Positions 9,792 through 15,978 of a stretch of DNA of 43,775 nt are shown piece by piece. This DNA is from Bacteroidota bacterium (GTDB lineage: Bacteria; Bacteroidota; Ignavibacteria; UBA10030; BY39). The stretch is taken from positions 1 to 43,775 of the forward strand of contig JASEGV010000013.1 in the NCBI GenBank assembly GCA_030017895.1, written 5' to 3'. Positions within the stretch are counted from its first letter, which is position 1. Each line of letters starts with the position of its first letter. The position numbers were made by a program, and so were the translations under genes. The notes below the pieces were generated by a model, which searched no databases, had not been told where the DNA came from, and was given only the letters and a program-made list of their open reading frames with translations.

Positions 9792-10155
9792 TGAACATAA
9801 GAAAAATATTGTCCGAGAAAAATCGTTTGCATTTGCTGTGCTGATTGTTGAATTGTGTAAAATGTTGAGTGAAGATAAAAGAGAATATGTTATCAGCAAG
9901 CAATTGCTCAAATCCGGAACAAGTGTTGGTGCAAATGTGCGGGAAGCGGATAATGCAGAAAGCAAACCGGACTTTATTCATAAAATGGGCATTGCGCAAA
10001 AAGAAGCAGATGAAACTATGTTTTGGCTAGAATTACTTGTTGCGACAAAATATATTCCCGAATCTCAATTTCTTAATCTTTCTGAAAAATGCAGTGAATT
10101 GATAAAAATTATCCGTTCCATAATTTTAACCGCTAAAGAGAATATTAAAAGATAA
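9787..10155 (+). CDS. Four-helix-bundle protein (23S rRNA intervening-sequence protein family)
   Basis: A 122-residue helical protein. It shows the family pattern: 'SFAFAVLIVELCKML' (helix 1), 'ISKQLLKSGTSVGANVREADNAESKPDFIHKM' (helix 2, read as adjacent parts), then 'EADETMFWLELLVATKYI', and a last helix. These four-helix proteins (TIGR02436 type) are found within rRNA intervening sequences and very often inside or beside type I restriction loci; the molecular role is unknown. It ends in a 1-base overlap with hsdS (...aaagataatgg), so the two are translationally coupled. It starts within a 16-bp direct repeat. Confidence 0.85.
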   Translation: MNEHKKNIVREKSFAFAVLIVELCKMLSEDKREYVISKQLLKSGTSVGANVREADNAESKPDFIHKMGIAQKEADETMFWLELLVATKYIPESQFLNLSEKCSELIKIIRSIILTAKENIKR

Positions 10156-11369
10156 TGGATATACTTGGTGAGCATATTGTAATTCAAAAAGGGAAGATGC
10201 CAAGAAACCTTTCTGATAATCAAAGTAAAAGATTCAAGTATCCGTATATTGATATTAAAGCGTTTGAAAAGGGAAGTCTTCGCCGATATACTGACGGAGA
10301 AAAATGTTTGTTGTGCGACAACAACGACATTCTTATTGTTTGGGATGGCGCCCGCTGCGGTTTAGTCGGTAAAGCCATTTCAGGTGCGGTCGGCTCAACG
10401 TTGGCAGTTATTAAACCCAAAGAAAGCGTACAACGGGAATACGTCTATTATTTCCTCAAATCCCAATTCCTTATATTCAATACACGTGTAAAAGGCGTTG
10501 GCATTCCGCACCTCGATCCATTCCTCGTTCATCATTCATCGCTTATCATTCCCTCTCTCCCCGAACAACACCGCATCGTAGCAAAGTTAGAAGAACTCTT
10601 AAGCGAATTGGAAAAAGGGAAAGAGCAACTGCACACGGCGCTCGACCAGCTCAAGGTATACCGCCAAGCCGTGCTGAAGTATGCGTTTGAAGGAAAGCTG
10701 ACAAACAATGAAAAATTAAAAAGTAAAAATGAAAAAATAGAGAATGGTGAATTGCCGAAGGGATGGAAGTGGGTGAAGTTGGGAGAAAAACTGGATTTTG
10801 TTGGAAGCGGCATAACGCCAAAAGGTGGCAGGGAAGTTTATCAATCGTCAGGTGTTATTTTTATTAGGAGTCAAAATGTTTATCCTAATAAATTAGAATT
10901 AGATGATGTTGCTTATATTTCTGATAAAATCGATGAAAGGATGAAGAGAACAAGAGTACAGCCAGATGACGTTTTACTAAATATTACGGGTGCATCAATT
11001 GGAAGGAGTGCCTTTGTCCCAAGTAAATTTCCACGTGCAAACGTAAATCAGCATGTGTGTATTCTTAGATCAAATCAAAATACACTATTTTCAAAATATC
11101 TTTCTTCTTATTTAAATTCTTCCAGAGCGCAAAGTGAAATAATGAATACACAATCAGGAGCTACACGGCAAGGATTAAATTTTGAACAAATTAGAAATCT
11201 CAATCTTCCAATCTGCCCAATCGAAGAACAGCATCGCATTGTTCAAGAAATCGAAAGCCGCCTGAGTGTCGCCGATAAATTAGAAGAAACAATCACCGCC
11301 AGTCTCCAGCAAAGCGAAACATTGCGCCAAAGCATTTTAAAGAAAGCGTTTGAAGGGAAGTTGGTGTAA
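10155..11369 (+). CDS. hsdS: Type I restriction-modification specificity subunit
   Basis: A 404-residue DNA-recognition subunit. It has two target-recognition domains (about residues 1-130 and 200-345), each followed by a conserved helical region that sets their spacing. The two helical regions match each other: 'LPEQHRIVAKLEELLSE' ending 'VLKYAFEGKLT', and 'IEEQHRIVQEIESRLS' ending 'ILKKAFEGKLV'. The linker before the second domain (residues ~183-198, lysine/asparagine/glutamate rich) is encoded by an A-rich, repetitive stretch around 10708-10745. It starts abruptly in the first recognition domain, but total length is normal. Its final 72 bases recur as a truncated copy at 15183-15254. Recognition sequence cannot be predicted. 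Confidence 0.93.
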   Translation: MDILGEHIVIQKGKMPRNLSDNQSKRFKYPYIDIKAFEKGSLRRYTDGEKCLLCDNNDILIVWDGARCGLVGKAISGAVGSTLAVIKPKESVQREYVYYFLKSQFLIFNTRVKGVGIPHLDPFLVHHSSLIIPSLPEQHRIVAKLEELLSELEKGKEQLHTALDQLKVYRQAVLKYAFEGKLTNNEKLKSKNEKIENGELPKGWKWVKLGEKLDFVGSGITPKGGREVYQSSGVIFIRSQNVYPNKLELDDVAYISDKIDERMKRTRVQPDDVLLNITGASIGRSAFVPSKFPRANVNQHVCILRSNQNTLFSKYLSSYLNSSRAQSEIMNTQSGATRQGLNFEQIRNLNLPICPIEEQHRIVQEIESRLSVADKLEETITASLQQSETLRQSILKKAFEGKLV

Positions 11370-11395
11370 AAGATGTATAGCACTAAAATAAATCC

Positions 11396-12004
11396 ATGAG
11401 TAAACAAAGAGCAAATAGGAAGAAAATTAGAATTTTGGTTGCCTCGACCATTTATGGTTTTGAAGATCAACTTGAACAAATATGCTCAACTTTGCAAGGT
11501 TATGGTTATGAGGTTTGGAATTCACACTTAAAAACTATTCCAGTTCATCCTGGTAAATCAAATAAACAGAATTGTCTAAAGGCAGTTAATTCTTGTGATA
11601 TCTTTTTCGGAATTATTCGCCCTCATTATGGATCGGGTGTGATTGGAAAATTAGCAATCACACACCAGGAAATGCGTCGTGCTATTAAACTGAAAAAACC
11701 AAGATGGTTTGTTGCTCACCACGATATTAGTGTAGCTCGTCAAATACTGAAACAATATATGTTTGATAAAAATGGTAATCCCCAAAAAGCGTTCAAATAT
11801 AAAGAAACCAATATTTTAGATGATATTAGGGTAATACATTTATACAATGAAGCAATTTTGAATGATATACCTCCTCAACAACGAGTCGGACACTGGGTTG
11901 ATGAATATTTTGAATTAAGTGATATATTGCAATGTATAAAAACACAGTTTGCAAGTATTGATCGTATTAGAAAAATTGTGAAAGAAATGAATAAAAAGCC
12001 ATGA
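11396..12004 (+). CDS. DUF4062 (TIR-like fold) protein in the restriction operon
   Basis: A 202-residue cytoplasmic protein. The N-terminal half has the DUF4062 look: 'KIRILVASTIYGFEDQLEQI' (beta strand, then 'ST..gf..' and helix), 'GYEVWNSHLKTIPVHPG', 'CLKAVNSCDIFFGIIRPHYGSG' and 'ITHQEMRRAIKLKKPRWFV'. DUF4062 has a flavodoxin/TIR-related fold and often forms the N-terminus of NTPase signalling or defence proteins; here it stands alone with a ~75-residue helical extension. It shares an ATGA overlap with the AlbA_2 gene behind it, so the two are probably made together. Family assignment is by motif reading. An enzymatic role such as NAD cleavage is not shown. Confidence 0.7.
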   Translation: MSKQRANRKKIRILVASTIYGFEDQLEQICSTLQGYGYEVWNSHLKTIPVHPGKSNKQNCLKAVNSCDIFFGIIRPHYGSGVIGKLAITHQEMRRAIKLKKPRWFVAHHDISVARQILKQYMFDKNGNPQKAFKYKETNILDDIRVIHLYNEAILNDIPPQQRVGHWVDEYFELSDILQCIKTQFASIDRIRKIVKEMNKKP

Positions 12005-13401
12005 ACAGTGAGAATCTTTTAAGAGAATTAATTAAGCAGGGAGAAAGCGAACTGCTTGAATTTAAAGTAGATGTGCGTAACGAGACGGTCGCCAAAACCA
12101 TTTGTGGTTTTTTAAATGGTGAAGGTGGTCAATTACTAATTGGTATTAGCGACAGAGGTAAAATAATTGGTCTGAACAATGCTCATAATTATATCAAAGA
12201 ATTACAGCAATATTTGATTGACAATATTATTCCTGAACCTGCTGTTACCGTTATCGTTGAACAATTGGAAGAGAAAAATATTCTTGCTATAAAAGTATGG
12301 GGTGGTTCTAAGAAACCTTATGTATTTAATGGTACAATTTTTTATCGCCGAGGAAGTTCAACCGTACAGGCATCTTCAAAAGAAATTTCTAACTTAATAC
12401 ACGATCGTCAACTTACTGAAATTCATTGGGAGCGTCAGCCTGTTCTTGGTGCAGAACTTGAAGATCTTGATGAAGTTGAAATTCAAAAAACAATTACTTA
12501 CATCAATAAATCAGACCGCGGTAAGCAACTTCCGTCCAACATAACAGAGTTTCTAAAGTATTACAGTCTATACCAAAACGGACAACTGACGAATGCAGCA
12601 ATATTATTATTTGGCAGAGAGCCTATACGTTTTATACCTCAATGTCGAATTCGTTTTTCTGTATTTAGCAATGGAAAAACAGGGTCAACTTTTATTGATG
12701 ATCGGTATCTAGAAGGAAATCTTTTTAAAAATATTGATGATATCCAAGATATTCTTAAGAAACATATTGCGTTAAGTAGTGAATTTAAAAAAACAAACTG
12801 GCAAAGAACTGATAATTTTATTTATCCAATGGATGCATTGCGGGAAGGAACATTGAATGCAATAATTCATAGTGATTATTCTAATATTTCTGGTGCCATA
12901 TCTATTCAGATATATCCGGATAAGTTAGAAATCACTAACTATGGTAAATTACCGAATGAAATAAAGTTATCTGATCTCAAAAAAAATCATCCTTCTTTCC
13001 CACATAATCCAGATATTGCCCATATTTGCTTTTTGCGAGGATATATTGAAAAGATAGGACGGGGTACTCTGAAAATAATTGAAGCTTGTAAGAGCATCGG
13101 TTTAAAAGAGCCCAAATGGGTGAGTAAACAAAATATCATGACCTTGAGGTTCTCTAGTTCTCAAAAAAAACAAAAAGAAATTTTCAAAAGTGATTTGAAT
13201 GAGCGACAAATTAGATTCCTAAACGAATTCAAGCATGGTACAAAATTTACCGTTTTAAAATACCTTGAATTTATCGGTGGAAAATTGACTGACCGTTCTG
13301 CTCGGAATGACCTTACATTGTTAATTGATGGAGGATGGTTGTTAAAACAGGGTAAAGGACGCAATACTGTTTATGTCCGAACCGAAGTAAAAGAACCATA
13401 G
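12001..13401 (+). CDS. Schlafen-type AlbA_2 protein with ATPase-like and winged-helix C-terminus
   Basis: A 466-residue protein of the COG2865 group ('ATP-dependent DNA helicase-related', a misleading name since no helicase core exists). Residues ~1-130 are the AlbA_2/Schlafen domain: 'QGESELLEFKVDVRN', 'FLNGEGGQLLIGISDRGKII', ending with 'IFYRRGSSTVQAS'. Residues ~270-370 are a HATPase_c_4-like region ('DALREGTLNAIIHSDYS', 'LEITNYGKLPNEI', 'GYIEKIGRGTLKIIEACKS'). The end looks like a winged helix. AlbA_2 domains bind or cut RNA/DNA in Schlafen relatives and occur in many defence loci. It is coupled to the DUF4062 gene by a 4-base overlap. Only modest resemblance to the second full AlbA_2 protein at 15957, so not a recent duplicate. 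Confidence 0.85.
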   Translation: MNSENLLRELIKQGESELLEFKVDVRNETVAKTICGFLNGEGGQLLIGISDRGKIIGLNNAHNYIKELQQYLIDNIIPEPAVTVIVEQLEEKNILAIKVWGGSKKPYVFNGTIFYRRGSSTVQASSKEISNLIHDRQLTEIHWERQPVLGAELEDLDEVEIQKTITYINKSDRGKQLPSNITEFLKYYSLYQNGQLTNAAILLFGREPIRFIPQCRIRFSVFSNGKTGSTFIDDRYLEGNLFKNIDDIQDILKKHIALSSEFKKTNWQRTDNFIYPMDALREGTLNAIIHSDYSNISGAISIQIYPDKLEITNYGKLPNEIKLSDLKKNHPSFPHNPDIAHICFLRGYIEKIGRGTLKIIEACKSIGLKEPKWVSKQNIMTLRFSSSQKKQKEIFKSDLNERQIRFLNEFKHGTKFTVLKYLEFIGGKLTDRSARNDLTLLIDGGWLLKQGKGRNTVYVRTEVKEP

Positions 13402-13509
13402 TTCATTTCCGGAAACTTCCAGATTTTTTCCGCATACTTCCGGAATTGTAACGAGATAATAACATAGTTTGTAAAAATGCTGTTTTTGAATAATTTTAAA
13501 TGAATATAA
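13402..13509. other. Short spacer with three ttccgga motifs
   Basis: A 108-base gap between an intact AlbA_2 gene and an AlbA_2 gene remnant. ttccgga occurs at about 13408 and 13437, and again just inside the remnant at about 13533. It could be degraded coding sequence of the lost 5' part of the remnant; I see no promoter or hairpin that stands out. Confidence 0.35.
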
Positions 13510-13941
13510 ATGAGAGCCAAATTCCAGATATTTCCGGATGGAATGTTTTTTCAGATGTTAACACAAGAAAAGAAACCCAAATTTATCAAAGACAATACAT
13601 TCAAGCTGCTTATTCCCATCAATGAAAAGATGATGGCAAAGATGGTTGGCGGCGGTGTAAGTGGCGGTGTAGTTGAGGGAATAAGTGATGGAATAAATGA
13701 TGGTGTAAGTGATGGTGTAAGTGATGGTGTAAAAAATGGTCTGATTTCTGTTGTTACAATAATCACTAAAAATCCAGGGATTAGAGTGGAAGGAATTGTT
13801 CCTTTGGTTAAAAAGGCAAAACCAACAATAGAGCGTTATATAAAAATTCTAAGGGAAATTAATCTAATTGAATATCAGGGTGCTCCAAAAACAGGTGGAT
13901 ATTATTTAACTGAAAATATGAAAAAGAAATTAAAACAATGA
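13510..13941 (+). pseudogene. C-terminal remnant of an AlbA_2/Schlafen-type gene
   Basis: The 143-residue frame lacks the AlbA_2 and ATPase-like domains. From about residue 23 onward it parallels the last ~130 residues of the full AlbA_2 protein at 15957-17420. 'FIKDNTFKLLIPINEKMMAK' corresponds to 'FIEGNTFKMVIPISEKMMAK'; both then have a Gly-rich 'GVSGG..EG' linker and end with 'KTGGY(Y/F)LTE', 'KKKLKQ'. It is therefore a gene that lost about 340 N-terminal residues. The remaining part encodes a repeat linker plus a winged helix and could still be translated. It ends with an ATGA overlap onto a truncated hsdM head, exactly as the full gene overlaps intact hsdM. Confidence 0.8.
13654..13740 (+). 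repeat. 12-base tandem repeat encoding a Gly-Val-Ser-Asp linker
   Basis: About seven degenerate 12-base units (consensus ggtgtaagtgat) give G-[VI]-[SN]-[DG] tetrapeptides at residues 49-77 of the AlbA_2 remnant. The full paralogue at 15957 has a shorter, more diverged version (GVSGGAVEGLIEGLTEG). Confidence 0.85.
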
Positions 13942-14042
13942 GCAACGGAAACACATCAAGCATAGTACAAAAAGTCTGGTCATTCTGTAACACACTCCGC
14001 GACGATAACATAAGATCACGAGAAGGCTTATATGAACATTGA
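13938..14042 (+). pseudogene. Truncated hsdM head, copy A (34-codon frame)
   Basis: The first 23 codons (MSNGNTSSIVQKVWSFCNTL + RDD) match the start of the intact HsdM at 17417 with one Val/Ile change. The frame then leaves hsdM and runs through 'NIRSREGLYEH' to a stop. Its start overlaps the AlbA_2 remnant by ATGA and its end overlaps the start of the DUF3883 gene by 11 bases, so if translated it could couple the two. It contains no methylase motif and is either an insertion scar or a coupling leader. Together with copy B at 15863 it defines a repeat that marks where accessory genes were inserted. Confidence 0.85.
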
Positions 14043-14053
14043 ACAAGTAAAGC
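13938..14053 (+). repeat. hsdM-head plus junction repeat, copy A
   Basis: 116 bases, about 90% identical to 15863-15978 (12 differences counted by eye). It comprises 69 bases of hsdM start, an invariant junction block (gataacataagatcacgag + aaggc) not found in intact hsdM, and the first ~22 bases of the following gene. Confidence 0.85.
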
Positions 14054-15147
14054 AATTATTAAATGGGAATACTATGAAGCAGCCTGATTTTTTTACTCAA
14101 GAAGATTTAGAACTACTGTCAAAGTGGAGGGATAGAGTTTATGATAAAAACAATCCTATGCACAAAAAAGTAAAAAAAGAATTAATGGATAATGTATGGA
14201 CTAAGACACAATATTGGGCAAAAGAGTTGGTAAAACGTGTTGAAGGATATGAAACGTATAATCCACGTATCTGGATGGAAAGAGGATGGGAAAATGAAAA
14301 ACGAGTATCAAAGTTCAAGAAATATACTTGGGCAAGAATATTTAAAAAAGGTGACATTAACAAAGCCATATTCTTTACCGTTGGTGCAAGTGCAAAAAGC
14401 AAAGCTCTTGTTTATAAGATAGACCATTACGGTGTAAAAGAGTCTCCTCTGAGCGCAGAACAGAAAATGTTATGCTCTCAATTAATTCCAGATAAAGTCC
14501 GATACATTCAAATACCTTATGAAGACATACCAACCTACAATTGGAAAAAATTACTCGACAAAACGGAACAATTCATTCGAGAAAATAAAATTCTCTATAA
14601 TCGAATCCTTGATGAAGTGTGGGAAAATACTGTCAATGTTCCTGGTCTTAAGAACCGTCTCATCAAGCGAGAATTACCGAAGAAAGGTCTTAATAAAATT
14701 CCCAAAAGAAAATTTAACTTTAAAGGGCATGATACAGATTGGGAAAAAAGACAGCATGATAATAGCGATCGCGGAAAACTTGGTGAAGCTCTAGTTGTCG
14801 AGCATGAAAAGGATATTCTCAGGATGAAAGATTTAGATAAGCTAGCAGAAAAAGTAAATAAAGTACAAGATGGAAAAGGATACGATATTCTTTCAAAACA
14901 TGAAGATGGGAGTGATAAATATATTGAAGTAAAGAGTACAACGGGAAATGAGAATACTCCTTTTGAGATAACACCAAATGAGGTTGAGTATTCTAAAAAA
15001 TATAGAAAGTCTTATTACCTTTATCGCGTATTTAATCTCAAAAAGAAAACTAGATTAGCCGAATATCATGAATTTCATGGGGATATTAAAAAATATTTCC
15101 TTTTAGAGGAAACACAGTTTAAAGCACACCGCAAGAATAGAAAATAA
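14032..15147 (+). CDS. DUF3883 protein, predicted PD-(D/E)xK nuclease
   Basis: A 371-residue protein. The C-terminal ~130 residues form a DUF3883 domain: 'DRGKLGEALVVEHEKD' (E252), 'GKGYDILS' (D285) and 'KYIEVKST' (E299-V300-K301), followed by 'ITPNEVEYSKKYRKSYYLYRVF'. This is the E...D...ExK layout of restriction-like nucleases, common in defence islands. The N-terminal ~230 residues are basic, helical and unassigned. The first nine codons (MNIEQVKQLL) match the start of the AlbA_2 protein at 15957 (MSIEQVKRLL) and lie within the duplicated junction. The native start may therefore be the Met at codon 16 (MKQPDFF). Its stop overlaps the next ATG (TAATG). Confidence 0.75.
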   Translation: MNIEQVKQLLNGNTMKQPDFFTQEDLELLSKWRDRVYDKNNPMHKKVKKELMDNVWTKTQYWAKELVKRVEGYETYNPRIWMERGWENEKRVSKFKKYTWARIFKKGDINKAIFFTVGASAKSKALVYKIDHYGVKESPLSAEQKMLCSQLIPDKVRYIQIPYEDIPTYNWKKLLDKTEQFIRENKILYNRILDEVWENTVNVPGLKNRLIKRELPKKGLNKIPKRKFNFKGHDTDWEKRQHDNSDRGKLGEALVVEHEKDILRMKDLDKLAEKVNKVQDGKGYDILSKHEDGSDKYIEVKSTTGNENTPFEITPNEVEYSKKYRKSYYLYRVFNLKKKTRLAEYHEFHGDIKKYFLLEETQFKAHRKNRK

Positions 15148-15254
15148 TGAAATATGATCCTAAATTAGCAGATAAGATCATTGCCAGTCTGCAACAAAGC
15201 AAATCAATCCGCCAACGCATTTTAAAGAAAGCGTTTGAAGGGAAGTTGGTGTGA
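15147..15254 (+). pseudogene. Truncated hsdS tail (last ~28 codons)
   Basis: A 35-codon frame, 'MKYDPKLADKIIASLQQSKS' then 'IRQRILKKAFEGKLV'. It matches the end of HsdS (ASLQQSETLRQSILKKAFEGKLV). Bases 15183-15254 align without gaps to 11298-11369, and the last ~35 coding bases are identical. No recognition domain is left. Its ATG overlaps the DUF3883 stop, so it could still be translated. It implies that the DUF3883-ORF6N segment came from, or passed through, another type I locus that had a different hsdS upstream. Confidence 0.85.
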
Positions 15255-15288
15255 AAACGGAAAAACAAAATATTATAGGAGATAGGGA

Positions 15289-15852
15289 ATGATATCCAAT
15301 GATTTGATAATTTCACAATCGCGAATTGAACGCACGATCCTTTTCTTGCGGGGGCAAAAAGTGATGCTCGATTCCGACCTTGCTGCACTGTATGGTATTC
15401 CTACGAAGGTGCTTAAGCAGGCTGTAAAGCGTAACCTCGATCGGTTTCCATCGGACTTTATGTTTGAATTGACTGCGGAAGAAAAAATCGAGGTGGTCAC
15501 AAATTGTGACCACCTCGCCAAGCTCAAATTCTCGCCGTACCTGCCGTATGCGTTTACAGAACATGGAGCGCTCATGCTCGCTAGTGTTTTAAATAGTCCC
15601 AAAGCAGTACAGGTCAGTGTCCAGATTGTTCGTACATTTATCCGGTTGCGTGAATTGCTCGCCACACATAAAGACCTTGCCCGCAAACTGGAAGACATGG
15701 AAAAGAAATACGATCATAATTTTAAAATTGTTTTTGATGCGATTCGTCAATTGTTGTCGCCTCCTGAAAAACCGAAAAGGCCTATCGGTTTCCGGGTCGA
15801 AGAGCCGTTGGTTCGCTACAGAACATCAAGTGGTAAGAAAAAAAGAAAGTAA
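15289..15852 (+). CDS. ORF6N domain DNA-binding protein
   Basis: A 187-residue protein. The N-terminal ~100 residues are the ORF6N domain: 'IERTILFLRGQKVMLDSDLA', 'ALYGIPTKVLKQAVKRN', 'RFPSDFMFELT', 'YAFTEHGALMLASVLNSPKA'. The rest is a coiled-coil-like helix (LRELLATHKDLARKLEDMEK) and a basic tail. ORF6N belongs to the KilA-N/Bro class of phage-derived DNA-binding domains and is frequent next to type I restriction genes; its role there is unknown. A 29-base palindrome lies inside the coding sequence. It is followed after 10 bases by hsdM-head copy B. Confidence 0.9.
   Translation: MISNDLIISQSRIERTILFLRGQKVMLDSDLAALYGIPTKVLKQAVKRNLDRFPSDFMFELTAEEKIEVVTNCDHLAKLKFSPYLPYAFTEHGALMLASVLNSPKAVQVSVQIVRTFIRLRELLATHKDLARKLEDMEKKYDHNFKIVFDAIRQLLSPPEKPKRPIGFRVEEPLVRYRTSSGKKKRK
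15489..15517. repeat. 29-base near-perfect palindrome inside the ORF6N gene
   Basis: The 14-base arms cgaggtggtcacaa (15489-15502) and ttgtgaccacctcg (15504-15517) are exact reverse complements around a single A. It codes for 'EVVTNCDHL' between the substrate-facing part of the ORF6N domain and 'KLKFSPYLPYAFTEHG'. It could be a binding site for the protein's own domain, an RNA hairpin, or a recombination site. Confidence 0.9.
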
Positions 15853-15862
15853 AACGAAATTT

Positions 15863-15967
15863 ATGAGCAACGGAAACACATCAAGTATAATCCAAAAAGT
15901 CTGGTCTTTCTGTAACACGCTTCGCGATGATAACATAAGATCACGAGAAGGCATATATGAGTATTGA
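15863..15967 (+). pseudogene. Truncated hsdM head, copy B (34-codon frame)
   Basis: The first 23 codons are identical in protein sequence to intact HsdM. The six base differences from the intact gene in the first 69 bases are all synonymous. The frame then continues with 'NIRSREGIYEY' and stops, the same non-hsdM ending as copy A apart from two residues. The stop overlaps the start of the downstream AlbA_2 gene by 11 bases, again as in copy A. It is either an insertion scar or a short leader whose translation feeds the next gene. Confidence 0.85.
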
Positions 15968-15978
15968 ACAAGTAAAGC
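15863..15978 (+). repeat. hsdM-head plus junction repeat, copy B
   Basis: Second copy of the 116-base repeat described at 13938, with the same 25-base invariant junction block and the same start of the following gene (attgaacaagtaaagc). Confidence 0.85.

Noticed and set aside
9523-9999. 158-codon minus-strand frame across the hsdR end and the four-helix gene
   Set aside because: It is antisense to two well-supported genes, crosses their junction, and shows no domain or ribosome site.
13938-15978. CRISPR-like array, suggested by recurring near-identical blocks
   Set aside because: Only two or three copies, 1.5-1.9 kb apart, each coding in frame for the start of HsdM; no short regular spacers or cas genes.
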